Program-made: the position numbers and the translations under genes
Part shown: positions 17,011 through 26,882 of the stretch, one piece after another
Layout: each line of letters begins with the position of its first letter
Numbering within the stretch: the stretch's first letter is position 1
NCBI RefSeq assembly: GCF_030160655.1
Contig: NZ_BSOT01000012.1
Span: 58,313 to 122,312 of the forward strand
DNA: 64,000 nucleotides
Reading direction: 5' to 3'
Source of the DNA: Agaribacter marinus
GTDB taxonomy: Bacteria; Pseudomonadota; Gammaproteobacteria; Enterobacterales; Alteromonadaceae
Notes under the pieces: generated by a model
Databases searched by the model: none
What the model was told of the DNA's origin: nothing
What the model saw: only the letters and a program-made list of their open reading frames with translations

Positions 17011-18942
17011 TTACAGTTCATTTTGTCTTTCCAACTCAATGCCTAATTTGCTTAGTCTTTCTGCGTTATAATTTACCCAGAAAGGCTCCGATTTATGGTT
17101 GTTCTTGATAAATTCAATATAGTAGAACTTATTCTCAAGTTTGTTTTGCTGATGATAGATTTCGGCTAAGAGAAGAGCACTGTTAAGCGCTATTCGATAT
17201 TGGTTATTTAGTGAAGATGCTTTGAACGCTAGCAAACCTTGTTCTTCTGCTTTGAACCAATATTGACTTGCTGCATAAATGGAGGCCAAGCTCAGCTCTT
17301 GCGCTGGCGTTTTACCGGATATGTGCTCAAATAGAACAACGGCGTCAGGAAAGCGTTGTTGTGTGATAAATAGCTTAACAAGTGCTTCTCGCGCTTCTTC
17401 GCGTTCAGGCCATGCATGCCCTTCTGGCAGTATGTCCAAGGTGCGACGGAAATGTTGCTCGGCTAACACGGAGTCGTCGGCATGCTTTCCTGCATAAAGG
17501 AAGTAGACTGCGGAGTATTCTCTAGGCATTTGAGATTGAATAAGTACATGCTTAGCTTGGCGTAAGTAAAGTTGTTGGTCGTCTTTATAGTGCAAATTGC
17601 CAGCAATATGAGATAAGAGAATTGTGTCTTTAAACTCCTGAATGGGATTTTGTGCTTTTCGTGAGTTTTCAATAGCAGACAAATATGCGGCCTTTATCTC
17701 TTGGTAATCAAAGTTGTTTGTAAAAGCAATGCCTACATATGCGTGATCAACGGCAACTAAACTGTGGTAATTGCCTTGGTCGATAAAGATTAACTTCGCT
17801 TTTTCTAGCAGAGTTTGTGCTTTTGAGGTTTGTTTTAGTTGAATATATGACAACGCCTGTTGAAGATAAGCGATAGCTTCAGATGTTTTGTTGTTAATGT
17901 TTAGCGACTTGCTGAGTAGCTCCTCAGCTAACAGTAGGGCCTTGTTTGGTTCACCGTTTTCACTGTGATTGCGGATAAGTCGATATAAAACAATAAGATC
18001 ATCAGGGGATTTCTTATAGAGTGCTGTGAGTTTTTCGGTGATTTTTATGTGATCGCTAACCTCAATGTCGAGTATCTTCGACTGAACAACTTGATTTAGG
18101 TGACTTATCAGCTTTTCATTGAGCCTTTCTGTCGATACGGCTTCTAACTCTTCATGCCAAAAAGACTGTTTGCCAATAAGCATATAGCGCACGAAATATA
18201 TGCTGCCGCGATTGCCTACCGACATCGCTAGTAAATAATCACTTTGTTCTGCTTCGGTAATGTCTTGGTAATACTTTCGCGGAACCGAAAATATATCAGC
18301 GTATCCATTGTCTGCTGGGAGACTGACAGCGTGATAATTACCTTGGTCTATGAGCTGCTGCCAAATAGCACTATGTGCTTTTTTGCTAAGCTGGTTTTTA
18401 TTCCCATTTTTGCTTTCTGTCGCTATTGAGATTGGTAACACCGAAACACTTGGAGCGGCTTGATGCCCTGTATCTTGCGCTTTATTGAAAAATAAGATGC
18501 TGGAAACAACTAACACTGTCCCTAGTACTAATCCACCAAACAACCACCGACTAAGTCCTAATTTAATCTTGTTTCGTTTTGCGTATGAGGGGCGTTGTCC
18601 AGTTTCGTTTGGGCTATTTACAGGTGGAGGAGTTGGCGCAGCGTCCAAGGTTTCTTTAAATGCTAACTGCCACTGATAGCCCTTTTTAGAGTATGTTTTA
18701 ATTGCTGAGTTGCCAAACAGTGACCGTAAATGACTAATGTTTTGAAATACGACTTGTTCAGAGACTACTTTGCCAGCCCAAACCTCATCTAATATGACTT
18801 CTTTACTGACAACCTTGTCGGAGTTTTTTAAGAAAAAAACCAATAGTTTGGCTTCATTTGCGCGAAAGCGAAGAACGTCGCCATCCTTAAAAAGCATTAA
18901 GGTTTCGTCATTGAACAAATAGTCGTTAATTTGGTATTGCAT
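17011..18942 (-). CDS. ToxR/CadC-like membrane regulator with C-terminal TPR-like region
   Basis: 643 aa. Residues 1-95 form an OmpR/PhoB-type winged helix (FRANEAKLLVFFLKNSDKVVSKEVILDEVWAGKVVSEQVVFQNISHLRSLFG, ending KTYSKKGYQW). A Pro-rich linker and one transmembrane helix near 135-152 (WLFGGLVLGTVLVVSSILFF) follow. The periplasmic part of about 490 residues has a small alpha/beta segment and then many TPR-like helix pairs (LALLAEELLSK..., AIAYLQQALSYIQLKQTSKAQTLLEKAK). This one-component layout lets a periplasmic signal control transcription directly. No target operon is evident; it is divergent from the WYL regulator of the cas locus, with 205 bases between them. Confidence 0.85.
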   Translation of the reverse strand: MQYQINDYLFNDETLMLFKDGDVLRFRANEAKLLVFFLKNSDKVVSKEVILDEVWAGKVVSEQVVFQNISHLRSLFGNSAIKTYSKKGYQWQLAFKETLDAAPTPPPVNSPNETGQRPSYAKRNKIKLGLSRWLFGGLVLGTVLVVSSILFFNKAQDTGHQAAPSVSVLPISIATESKNGNKNQLSKKAHSAIWQQLIDQGNYHAVSLPADNGYADIFSVPRKYYQDITEAEQSDYLLAMSVGNRGSIYFVRYMLIGKQSFWHEELEAVSTERLNEKLISHLNQVVQSKILDIEVSDHIKITEKLTALYKKSPDDLIVLYRLIRNHSENGEPNKALLLAEELLSKSLNINNKTSEAIAYLQQALSYIQLKQTSKAQTLLEKAKLIFIDQGNYHSLVAVDHAYVGIAFTNNFDYQEIKAAYLSAIENSRKAQNPIQEFKDTILLSHIAGNLHYKDDQQLYLRQAKHVLIQSQMPREYSAVYFLYAGKHADDSVLAEQHFRRTLDILPEGHAWPEREEAREALVKLFITQQRFPDAVVLFEHISGKTPAQELSLASIYAASQYWFKAEEQGLLAFKASSLNNQYRIALNSALLLAEIYHQQNKLENKFYYIEFIKNNHKSEPFWVNYNAERLSKLGIELERQNEL

Positions 18943-19112
18943 TTAATTACTCTAAAAGTTATCACTCGACGAGATACACTTAACGCTGCGGCGAGAGCTG
19001 CATATTATATCTTAGAATTAAGGATAAAGACGGATTGTTGTTAAGATAGATTAAGTACATCGATAAGTTGAATATAAGGGAATTGTCTAGTTTTAATCAA
19101 TAAAACGTGTAA

Positions 19113-19130
19113 CTATAAACTAAAGTATAG
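19113..19130. promoter_or_regulatory. Inverted repeat in promoter region of cas-linked WYL regulator
   Basis: CTATA (19113-19117) and TATAG (19126-19130) form short arms separated by 8 bases, 18 bases before the regulator's ATG. A binding site for the regulator itself is possible. The arms are short and the region is AT-rich, so chance cannot be excluded. Confidence 0.25.
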
Positions 19131-19147
19131 AATTAGATTAATGCGTT

Positions 19148-19972
19148 ATGGATAGACGTTTTTTTTTCATTGAGATGCTCGCTTATTGGCAGGGAGAAGT
19201 AAACAGCTCTCATGTTGCCGATTATTTCAATATAAGTCGAACGCAGGCAAAAAAGTACCTTAGCAACTATCAAGCATTACATCCTGATTGTTTAATATAT
19301 GACAAAAGCGCGAAAGCTTATCGAACATCCACTCACTTCACCGCCAATTACATAAGCGCAGAAGTGAGTGAGTATCTGTCTTGGTTAGACATAGAATACA
19401 CTCTCTCAACCAGTAAAAAGAATTCCTCAATGACCCATACTGGATTAAACATTCCTGAAAGGTGGGTTTCGCCTGATGTTATAAGAGCATTGGTACAAGC
19501 GATTAGACGCAAACTACGAGTAGAAGTCGACTATATATCGCTAGCAAACCCCAATAATGAGGGAAGAGTTATTCAGCCTTTTATTTTTGTTCGAACCGAC
19601 TTGCGATGGCATCTACGCGCTTATGACGAGAAAAACAAATCATTTAGAGATTTTGTTTTAAGCAGGTTTGTTGGTGTTCCCGAATTATTAACAAGCGCAA
19701 CATATAGCATAGATCAAGATCGCGCGTGGAACACTGATATTGATTTGATATTGCAAGCTGACAGTAGACTAAGCAAGCAGCAAAAAGCAGTTATCGAACG
19801 TGAATATCAAATGAATGACGGAAAATTGCGAGTAACTAGTCGAGCCGCTTTAGCACAGTATGTATTGCAGGAAATGCAAGTCAATATCAAATTTCATGAT
19901 GCATTTCCTGAGGCGCAACAACTCGTGCTAGCCAACAAAAAGGACGTACAACATTGGTTATTCAATACGTAA
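19148..19972 (+). CDS. BrxR/CapW-like wHTH-WYL regulator heading the CRISPR-Cas locus
   Basis: 274 aa. A winged helix at residues 1-60 (MLAYWQGEVNSSHVADYFNISRTQAKKYLSNYQALHP) precedes a linker, then a WYL domain from about 115 to 190. The signature strand reads RWHLRAYDEKNKSFRDFVLSRF (WHL in place of WYL), preceded by VEVDYISLANPNNEGRVIQPFIF. A C-terminal WCX-like extension ends the protein. This three-part architecture, including the FRDFVLSRF segment, matches BrxR/CapW regulators that repress BREX and CBASS operons. It lies 115 bases upstream of cas1 on the same strand, so control of the cas operon is the natural inference. It has no recombinase or nuclease domain. Confidence 0.8.
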   Translation: MDRRFFFIEMLAYWQGEVNSSHVADYFNISRTQAKKYLSNYQALHPDCLIYDKSAKAYRTSTHFTANYISAEVSEYLSWLDIEYTLSTSKKNSSMTHTGLNIPERWVSPDVIRALVQAIRRKLRVEVDYISLANPNNEGRVIQPFIFVRTDLRWHLRAYDEKNKSFRDFVLSRFVGVPELLTSATYSIDQDRAWNTDIDLILQADSRLSKQQKAVIEREYQMNDGKLRVTSRAALAQYVLQEMQVNIKFHDAFPEAQQLVLANKKDVQHWLFNT

Positions 19973-19989
19973 ACAGCGCTGGGCAAGCA

Positions 19990-20014
19990 AACCAGTAAAT
20001 AAAGTTTACTGGTT
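19990..20014. promoter_or_regulatory. Perfect 10-bp inverted repeat between WYL regulator and cas1
   Basis: Arms AACCAGTAAA (19990-19999) and TTTACTGGTT (20005-20014) are perfectly complementary around TAAAG. No T-run follows (AAATTTCAGG), so a rho-independent terminator is less likely than an operator for the upstream WYL regulator. A second, weaker dyad ATTGT-N7-ACAAT lies at 20051-20067, close to the likely cas promoter. Confidence 0.5.
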
Positions 20015-20087
20015 AAATTTCAGGTATAGGCAAGCTCAAAAATTATACATATTGTAACCATAACAATTTAGTAATTGGCAAAAGGAA

Positions 20088-21077
20088 GTGAGTGCCTTGA
20101 AAGACTTTTCACCATCAGATCTTAAATCGATACTTCACTCAAAACGAGCGAATATGTTTTATCTTGAATATTGCCGCGTTATGCAAAAGGACGGCAGAGT
20201 ATTGTACTTGTCTGATGCTGATAAGGAGAACCTCTACTACAACATCCCCATTGCAAATACCACAGTGATACTTTTAGGTAACGGCACCTCAATTACACAA
20301 GCGGCTATGCGGATGTTAAGCCAAGCAGGTGTACTGGTGGGTTTTTGCGGCGGTGGCGGTACGCCTCTGTATATGGCAAATGACGTTGAACACGCAATAG
20401 AATGGTTTTCACCGCAAAGTGAATACCGCCCTACTGAATATTTACATGGGTGGATGCAGTTTTGGTTTGATGATGACAAAAGACTAGCAGCAGGCAAAAG
20501 GTTCCAAAAAGCGCGGATCGAATACTTAACGTCGGTTTGGAGTAAAGATAAAAACCTTAAAGGCGAGGGGTTCATTGTTGAAGATAAGGCGATTCAGACT
20601 GCCTTAACACGGTTTAATGCGCGCACTGAAGCTGCTAAAAAGCCATCTGATTTGTTACTGACTGAAGCTCAACTCACCAAGACCTTGTATAAGTTTGCTG
20701 CAAATAATACCGGCACAGATGATTTTAAACGCCAACATCAAGGTTCGACAAAACAAGTAGACGACAAAGCAAATGATTTTTTAAATCATGGCAATTACTT
20801 AGCCTATGGCTTAGCTGCCTGTACCTTATGGGTACTGGGTATTCCTCATGGCTTTGCCGTGATGCACGGGAAAACTCGGCGCGGCGCACTAGTATTTGAC
20901 GTTGCAGATCTCATAAAAGATGCAGTGGTACTCCCATGGGCATTTGTTTGTGCAAAAGAAAATGCAACGGAACAAGAGTTTAGGCAACAAATATTACAAG
21001 CCTTTACTGATCACAAGTCGTTGGATTTTATGTTTGAGCACGTGAAGAAAATTGCATTAGAAGGCCGTTCACTATGA
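20088..21077 (+). CDS. cas1: CRISPR integrase Cas1 (type I-F)
   Basis: 329 aa. Strong type I-F Cas1 signature: [69 protein letters not shown]. The metal-binding triad is visible as E193 (LLTEAQLTK), H260 (VMHGKTRRG) and D274 (FDVADLIKD), so spacer integration should be possible with the Cas2 domain of Cas2-3. The frame opens at a GTG at 20088, directly abutting AAAGGA; the TTG at 20097 has better spacing and may be the true start. Its stop overlaps the cas2-3 start by ATGA. First gene of a five-gene cas operon. Confidence 0.95.
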   Translation: MSALKDFSPSDLKSILHSKRANMFYLEYCRVMQKDGRVLYLSDADKENLYYNIPIANTTVILLGNGTSITQAAMRMLSQAGVLVGFCGGGGTPLYMANDVEHAIEWFSPQSEYRPTEYLHGWMQFWFDDDKRLAAGKRFQKARIEYLTSVWSKDKNLKGEGFIVEDKAIQTALTRFNARTEAAKKPSDLLLTEAQLTKTLYKFAANNTGTDDFKRQHQGSTKQVDDKANDFLNHGNYLAYGLAACTLWVLGIPHGFAVMHGKTRRGALVFDVADLIKDAVVLPWAFVCAKENATEQEFRQQILQAFTDHKSLDFMFEHVKKIALEGRSL

Positions 21078-24016
21078 TGGTGACCTTTGTATCTCAATGC
21101 GAAAAAAATGCCCTCAAGAAAACCCGCAGAGTACTTGATGCATTTGCTAATCGTATTGGTGACAACACATGGCAAACCCTTATTACTGAAGACGGTTTGA
21201 TCACCGTAAAAAAGATGCTTAGGCAAACCGCGAGTAAAAGCACTGCAGTGAGTTGCCATTGGATTCGTTCTCGTAGCAGAAGTCAGTTTTTGTGGGTGGT
21301 GGGGAATAAACGGAAGTTCAATAGTGAAGGGGTTGTGGCGGTGAATTATACAAATAACGAGGTCATTATGGATGTAACAACTGGTAAACCGAAAAAAGAT
21401 GTTTTATACGCAAATACGCATTTACAGCTATTGTCTGAGCATTTATTCGCGGTAGGGTATGTCGCAGAAGCACTATATAAAGCTTTGTTTCCTAACAAAG
21501 AAGCAAATTTTGGCGCCGTTCAATTCGTTGCTGGCGTTATGCACGACCTTGGTAAGTTAGAACCGGAATTTCAGAAATGGGTAACCAACCCTAAACAACA
21601 AAATTACCAAGCGGATGACGGGCAACATATTAATAATAAATTTAGTTTTGATAAGCACCCTCGGCATAACGAGGTTTCTTTACTGCTTTACTATTTACTA
21701 GATTCACCGTCGTTAAAATTTGTAAATGAATACAATAAACGAACAATTCGCCATGCAATCTATTGGCACCATGCTAAGCCCTATCGCAAAAAACAGAGCG
21801 ATTTTGACACCTACCATTTAATCGCTAAAAAGCTAACGGCAAATATTAAAGCAGAAAGCTTAGACGAATTGGCATTGCAAGCTCAAAAGTTACTTAAGCA
21901 AGTAATAGGAATTGATTATAAATATCGCGAAATTGATAAATCGGTTATTTCACAAAGCTATTTGGATGGTGAGATTGAGCAGAATGCAGATAAATTACCT
22001 GATGCGCCGAAATTACCAGACTATAAATTTTATGAAACAGAAAATCAGATTGAAGGCTACAGAAAAGCTATTGCTATCAATGCGTTCAACAACATCACGC
22101 GCTCGTGCGTGATCACAGCTGATCGTTTAGTTTCGGGAATGTCAGCCAACGAATTGCATCAAGCAATAGTGGATAAAACACTCAACCAAGTGGTTGAGGA
22201 CGTCCTTCAAGTTGATTCAGCTCTGGTTAGCGAAATCACTCAATGCCTTAAAAATGTTAAAAATTTTCCTCCAAGTGATCGTACAACTAAACAATCTGAA
22301 ATCGCCAATAAACTATCAAAAACACCTAATGTTGCTGTATTAGCTGGTGCTGCTGGTTGCGGTAAAACCAAAATCGCGCTTGAGTGGGCGTTAATCAAAG
22401 AAGCTAAACAAATTATTTGGGTGTGTCCTAGAGTGCAGGTGTGCCAAGGAATATTTACCGAATTAACCTCAGAGCAATATTTGCCTAATTCAACCATTGA
22501 AATAAACACGGGTGAATTTAAATTTCACGATCAATGGGGCAGTGCCATCACTGAAGAGCAATATTTTTCTGGCGATATTGTTATTACCACTATCGATCAA
22601 CTACTTGGCGCAGTGATTAGCCACACCAAAGCAAATACACTAATTGATTATTTAAATGCTCATGTGGTGTTTGATGAGTTTCACGAATACATCAATATGC
22701 CAGCATTCAACTTGTTGTTTGCCGAATTGGTGGAATGTAAAAAACTACAAGAGCTAAACTCCAATATATTGTTAGTCTCCGCCACCCCGCATTACGTATA
22801 TTGCCAACAACTTCTGGATATCGACAGAGAAGACATTATTGCGATGTCGTCATTTAACCCAAGCAAATATCAGTTTGAATTTAAACTTTTTGATGAGTCG
22901 GTTTTGACAGCAGAAAACCCACTATTTGCGACACAAAAAGGCAATACCTTTGTCATCAGCAATATGGCATTGACTGCGCAAAATAGTTTTATCAATAATC
23001 AGCAAGAAAATTCAGTATTGCTTCACTCTAAATTTATTAAAAGCGACAAACAAAAATACTTTGATGAGGTTTTTGAGAGCTTTAGACAACACGGTACAAA
23101 CAAGTATGACGTGCTGCGCAGTGGCCCGATTGTTCAGGCATCATTGAACATCAGTTGCAATTATATGGTGGCTGAAATCAGCAGTGCAGAAAATACTTTA
23201 CAGAGGTTAGGGCGCTTAGACCGTTTTGGCAAAAACACTCAAACTAATATTTACTGCTTAGCAATTCCTGAAATGATTTCTAAGCCTAAGGGAAGCAGCC
23301 CAGCATCTCGCTTTTTATCTAAAATGTATTCGTTAAGTTCAACCCGAGCTTGGTATCAATGCTTAATTGAACATATGGGTGATAATGAATTTACCTTGCC
23401 TGAAATTTATGAGTTATATGAGAAGCAATTTCAAAGAAATGACACCTACAAAAAATTAATTGAGAGTGATTTGTTGGCTGCGCTTAACCAAAGCGTGCAA
23501 ACCATCAATGCCAAAGTATTAGACCCTATTGTAATACCCCGCATTAAAGCAGCCGATAAAACCCGCGCTAAAGTGAGCAAAAATTCATTACGTGGTGATA
23601 ATCGCTTTGTGCAACTCGCGGTTTGTGATTTAACAGCTGTAAACCAACCAGAATTTATCGACCAATACGCTTACACTATGCCGTTGGACGATAGTACCGA
23701 CGTTGATAACCTAACCTTATCGGTTTCAGCAGTAACTGGTTATGGTAAGAGCGACCAAAATCTACTGAACCATATGTTTAAGAAACATCACAACGTAATG
23801 GGCGGCGTTAAACCATACAACGATAATTTACTTCTAAACCAAGCTCGTGATCCTGAATTACCTATTTATTTAAGTTATACCTCCCCAGACTTAGTCACCG
23901 TAGGCGGCGAGTCAGCGAGACATTCTCATGCCATTTATTACATGGTGTGTGATAAACAACCCATAGGCGCAATGTCGCTAAAACAAATTAATACAACGGC
24001 AGAAGATGAGGAATGA
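21074..24016 (+). CDS. cas3: Cas2-Cas3 fusion nuclease-helicase (type I-F)
   Basis: 980 aa. A Cas2-like N-terminal domain occupies about residues 1-100, then the HD nuclease domain with H157-D158 ([16 protein letters not shown]) and downstream histidines in RHNEVSLLL and YWHHAKP. The SF2 helicase has Walker [10 protein letters not shown] near 428, a DExH box DEFH near 535, SATPHY (motif III) and [10 protein letters not shown] near 711 (motif VI). All catalytic motifs are intact, so target unwinding and degradation are expected. It is slightly shorter than classic I-F Cas2-3 (about 1,050-1,100 aa). Translation is probably coupled to cas1 through the ATGA overlap; cas7fv starts 3 bases after the stop. 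Confidence 0.95.
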   Translation: MMVTFVSQCEKNALKKTRRVLDAFANRIGDNTWQTLITEDGLITVKKMLRQTASKSTAVSCHWIRSRSRSQFLWVVGNKRKFNSEGVVAVNYTNNEVIMDVTTGKPKKDVLYANTHLQLLSEHLFAVGYVAEALYKALFPNKEANFGAVQFVAGVMHDLGKLEPEFQKWVTNPKQQNYQADDGQHINNKFSFDKHPRHNEVSLLLYYLLDSPSLKFVNEYNKRTIRHAIYWHHAKPYRKKQSDFDTYHLIAKKLTANIKAESLDELALQAQKLLKQVIGIDYKYREIDKSVISQSYLDGEIEQNADKLPDAPKLPDYKFYETENQIEGYRKAIAINAFNNITRSCVITADRLVSGMSANELHQAIVDKTLNQVVEDVLQVDSALVSEITQCLKNVKNFPPSDRTTKQSEIANKLSKTPNVAVLAGAAGCGKTKIALEWALIKEAKQIIWVCPRVQVCQGIFTELTSEQYLPNSTIEINTGEFKFHDQWGSAITEEQYFSGDIVITTIDQLLGAVISHTKANTLIDYLNAHVVFDEFHEYINMPAFNLLFAELVECKKLQELNSNILLVSATPHYVYCQQLLDIDREDIIAMSSFNPSKYQFEFKLFDESVLTAENPLFATQKGNTFVISNMALTAQNSFINNQQENSVLLHSKFIKSDKQKYFDEVFESFRQHGTNKYDVLRSGPIVQASLNISCNYMVAEISSAENTLQRLGRLDRFGKNTQTNIYCLAIPEMISKPKGSSPASRFLSKMYSLSSTRAWYQCLIEHMGDNEFTLPEIYELYEKQFQRNDTYKKLIESDLLAALNQSVQTINAKVLDPIVIPRIKAADKTRAKVSKNSLRGDNRFVQLAVCDLTAVNQPEFIDQYAYTMPLDDSTDVDNLTLSVSAVTGYGKSDQNLLNHMFKKHHNVMGGVKPYNDNLLLNQARDPELPIYLSYTSPDLVTVGGESARHSHAIYYMVCDKQPIGAMSLKQINTTAEDEE

Positions 24017-24019
24017 ATC

Positions 24020-24967
24020 ATGGAAAAAGTAACGGGAATTAAAAGTGTAGATTTTAAAATCACGGCGTTAGGGCATGGCGTAGTGAATTGGAATGGGCCA
24101 ACCAATTTAGCACAAGAGACGGGTACTACTGTTGATAACCATACGTTGCCTAAATTACGTGGGTATACAAACCTGACAGGCAGAGTTAAGGAGGGATCGG
24201 GATATAAATATCGTAAGGAACCTACAGATATCAATTTTAAAGAGAACCCACTTTATATCAGTCAAAATTGCATTCGACATCACCTATTTCGTGCTCAAGC
24301 ATTTGATTTGCACTACGCCAAGAAAACAAATGTTGGACAAGTTCTGGCTTCTGAAACAGGGCTAATTCGCGGATATGTAGTGCCATCTAGCCAAAATAAA
24401 CGTACTAGCCCTTTGCTTTTGGAAGATTTTGTTGACCAACTTGGTAATGGCAATTTTGAACAATTTGGTCAGGCGGGCGAACGTGATAGTTCTTCATTTT
24501 TCTCTAAAACTACTTTTGGTGATACTCAATATATCTCTTACGGCTCGATCAGTATTGAACAATTACAATTTATATCACTAGACAAAAAATTTGACCGTCA
24601 AGCGATGGAGATTACGGAAGGAGAAGGTGAACAGGTAGCCCTATCAATCCAAAACTATATCAAATCTTTAAACCCTAACTTAAACCCACAAGCGGTTTTC
24701 CATTCAAATTATGTGCGTAAAGGAACAATTTTTGAGGAAGGTGAAAACGGCATTTTGTTAAATAACGATGCAATGGCGATCCTTGTCGAACATGCCTTAA
24801 ACCTAATTAAAGAGTTAACTATTCGTCAAGCTAAATCCTATATGTATGTTGATGAAGTTATCGTTGACTTTAACGACAGCTCAAAAATGATGCGTATTAA
24901 GCGAGACGAGAGTGAAATTTCTGAAGAACCACAATCTGAATTTGCAGCTTATTTTTACGCTAAATAA
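24020..24967 (+). CDS. cas7fv: Cas7fv, crRNA backbone subunit of type I-F2 (I-Fv) Cascade
   Basis: 315 aa. It occupies the slot immediately after cas2-3, where the I-F2 locus of Shewanella putrefaciens CN-32 carries cas7fv, and differs from Csy3 of canonical I-F. Visible traits are an N-terminal strand [29 protein letters not shown], and [17 protein letters not shown] (RRM-like Cas7 fold with a helical insertion), with a Gly/Phe-rich central thumb-like segment. In the family it oligomerises along the spacer part of the crRNA. No csy1 (cas8f) precedes it. Assignment is by recall of the family and synteny; a profile search would settle it. Confidence 0.85.
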   Translation: MEKVTGIKSVDFKITALGHGVVNWNGPTNLAQETGTTVDNHTLPKLRGYTNLTGRVKEGSGYKYRKEPTDINFKENPLYISQNCIRHHLFRAQAFDLHYAKKTNVGQVLASETGLIRGYVVPSSQNKRTSPLLLEDFVDQLGNGNFEQFGQAGERDSSSFFSKTTFGDTQYISYGSISIEQLQFISLDKKFDRQAMEITEGEGEQVALSIQNYIKSLNPNLNPQAVFHSNYVRKGTIFEEGENGILLNNDAMAILVEHALNLIKELTIRQAKSYMYVDEVIVDFNDSSKMMRIKRDESEISEEPQSEFAAYFYAK

Positions 24968-24976
24968 GGAGGCGCT

Positions 24977-25981
24977 ATGCGTATCGAAATTGAATACGAA
25001 GCATCGTGGCGAAACTCGTTTATGGATGGTACTAATAATGAACAACTGCCCAAAGGTGGTAGAAAATTTATTGGCTCAATGAGAAGTCTGGGTAAGCCAG
25101 AAAACTTTATCAAAAGAGAAATAACACTTAATACGGTAATGGGGGTTTTGAATCGACTAATAGGTGATCAACGTAAGTTATATCAATCAAGACTAGAGGA
25201 AGAATATTACTTTCGAGAGATAGAGCAGGTCGTTTCTTTTAATGACAAGCCAAAAGCAATTAATCATGAAATGACATATATAAGAAATGTTTCTGGTAGT
25301 ACCGATCAAAACTCTTATACAGGCGCCATAAAAACTAATGACGCGATTTTTAGCTCGGATTATACGCAAGAGTTTTGGGGAGTTTTGGGGTTAGATTTAC
25401 CCAGTTTGTTTTCATTTGTTCTAAGGAAAAAAGTGGAGTTTCCTACTGCAAAGTGGGAACCATTGTTAATTTCTGACAGGTTAGAGGAAATTAACAAGCT
25501 AAAACCGATTGAAAACGCTGGTGAAGCTAATAAGGTATACCAGCATTTGTCTCAAAAATTTGAAAAATATAAGGGCTTAAACGCTAAAGGCTTACTGTTG
25601 CAAAGTAGCCTCTATTGCTCTGCTTTATATTTACAGTTGGACAGATTGAGTAGCAAATATGATATTGCATCGGCCAAAACAAAAGCGGGTGGAATCAGTG
25701 GCATATCTAATAACGGTTTTACAAAAAAAGATTTTATGGGACGCTTTACAACAGGTGAAAAGAAGAAAATATGGGGTAACCCTTATATTTTTGAAGAATT
25801 TGTGAAAGGTGAAGGTAAAACAAAACATCTAATGACAAAGGCCAGTGGGGTGTTGGAAATCGAGATTAACGTTGATAGAGAAAAGGCCAACGAGATTGCC
25901 CATTTAATTGATTGCGCTGGTGTTTCAAGCTTTTACCTAGGTAAAAAAGGTTTAGCTTACGTTTCTAAAATTAGAGTGTAG
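24977..25981 (+). CDS. cas5fv: Cas5fv, 5'-end/PAM-recognition subunit of type I-F2 Cascade
   Basis: 334 aa, starting MRIEIEYEASWRNSFMDGTNN, a Cas5-like first strand. Other distinctive segments are LPKGGRKFIGSMRSLGKPENFIKREIT, NTVMGVLNRLIGDQRKLYQSR, and a Gly-rich KAGGISGISNNGFTKKDFMGRFT near residues 233-255. In the characterised I-F2 complex this subunit binds the crRNA 5' handle and, through an additional domain, does the PAM recognition otherwise done by the missing large subunit Cas8f. It starts 9 bases after cas7fv behind an AGGAGG site. Recognition rests on recall of the family plus gene order. Confidence 0.83.
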   Translation: MRIEIEYEASWRNSFMDGTNNEQLPKGGRKFIGSMRSLGKPENFIKREITLNTVMGVLNRLIGDQRKLYQSRLEEEYYFREIEQVVSFNDKPKAINHEMTYIRNVSGSTDQNSYTGAIKTNDAIFSSDYTQEFWGVLGLDLPSLFSFVLRKKVEFPTAKWEPLLISDRLEEINKLKPIENAGEANKVYQHLSQKFEKYKGLNAKGLLLQSSLYCSALYLQLDRLSSKYDIASAKTKAGGISGISNNGFTKKDFMGRFTTGEKKKIWGNPYIFEEFVKGEGKTKHLMTKASGVLEIEINVDREKANEIAHLIDCAGVSSFYLGKKGLAYVSKIRV

Positions 25982-25989
25982 GAGGGTAA

Positions 25990-26541
25990 ATGGACTATTA
26001 CATTGATCTCATTTTAAAACCTGATGCTGAAATGCGTGAGGCGGAACTTAGCAGTAAAGTATTCACCAAATTTCACAAAGCCTTGGTTAATTTAAATACC
26101 AATCAAATCGGGATCAGTTTTCCTTTGGTTAATCTCAAGCTCGGTAATCTCTTTCGTATTCATGGCGAACAAAGTTTATTAAACGATTTGCAAGGACAAG
26201 CTTGGCTAGGCGGTTTATCCGAATACTGCAAGATGAGTGAAATCTTAAAAATACCTGAAAAAGTAAATTACCGAATCGTAAGCCAAAAGCGCAGCAATAT
26301 GAGTAACGCTAAGCTAAAGCGTTTGATTGCTAGGGGAAACATTGATGAAGCAGGTATTAAAAATTACAAGATAAAAATGTTAAGTCAAGGTTTTGATAAT
26401 CCTTATCTTGATATGTTTAGTGGCTCAACTCAGCAAAACAGAAGAATTTTTATTGAGTTTTCTGAAATTCTGACTAAACCGACACAAGGTATATTTGATA
26501 GTTTTGGTTTAAGTAAAACAGCTACCATCCCTTGGTTTTAA
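25990..26541 (+). CDS. cas6f: Cas6f (Csy4) CRISPR RNA endoribonuclease
   Basis: 183 aa. The catalytic His is at residue 29 (VFTKFHKAL), exactly the position in Pseudomonas Csy4. The basic helix that binds the repeat hairpin is visible ([19 protein letters not shown]), as is the conserved C-terminus [11 protein letters not shown]. It should cleave at the 3' base of the CTGCC/GGCAG stem of each repeat and remain bound to the crRNA 3' handle. An AGGAGG site precedes the start, 8 bases after cas5fv. Last gene of the operon; the leader begins directly after its stop. Confidence 0.95.
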   Translation: MDYYIDLILKPDAEMREAELSSKVFTKFHKALVNLNTNQIGISFPLVNLKLGNLFRIHGEQSLLNDLQGQAWLGGLSEYCKMSEILKIPEKVNYRIVSQKRSNMSNAKLKRLIARGNIDEAGIKNYKIKMLSQGFDNPYLDMFSGSTQQNRRIFIEFSEILTKPTQGIFDSFGLSKTATIPWF

Positions 26542-26882
26542 ACTTCGTCTTAGGTAAAAAGAGTCGAGTTAAGATTTAATTTGGTTCTTTATTTAAGTGC
26601 GTAATAGTGGTGTTGTTTTATATATTGGTAGTTTTGCTACGTAGCTACCTATTAATATCAAGTCCATCAGACAAAAACTGTACTTTGTTATTTATATAAT
26701 AGTTTTGATTTAGATATGGCTAAACTGCTATTTGCGCGAACCTTATAGTAAATACCCAAAATTTGCTCTTTAAAAATATATATTTAAATACAACAACTTA
26801 CGAAGCGTCTAAAAATTTGGGTAAAATCCAATAATTTGTCTTAAAGGGTTGTTGTAGCTTATTTTTTTGATAATATTCTATT
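26542..26882 (+). promoter_or_regulatory. CRISPR leader
   Basis: A 341-base, strongly AT-rich gene-free stretch between cas6f and the first repeat. The opposite array end carries the degenerate repeat, so this side is the leader. It contains an imperfect inverted repeat TACCCAAAATTT (26753-26764) / AAATTTGGGTA (26813-26823), and between them an AT palindrome and ATACAACAACTTA, an 11/13 fit to the IHF consensus. Type I-F leaders use IHF bending for integration; the site assignment here is tentative. The crRNA promoter should lie near the first repeat. Confidence 0.75.

Noticed and set aside
20088..26541. Canonical type I-F1 system
   Set aside because: There is no csy1/cas8f and no protein resembling csy2 between cas2-3 and cas6f; only two effector genes lie there.
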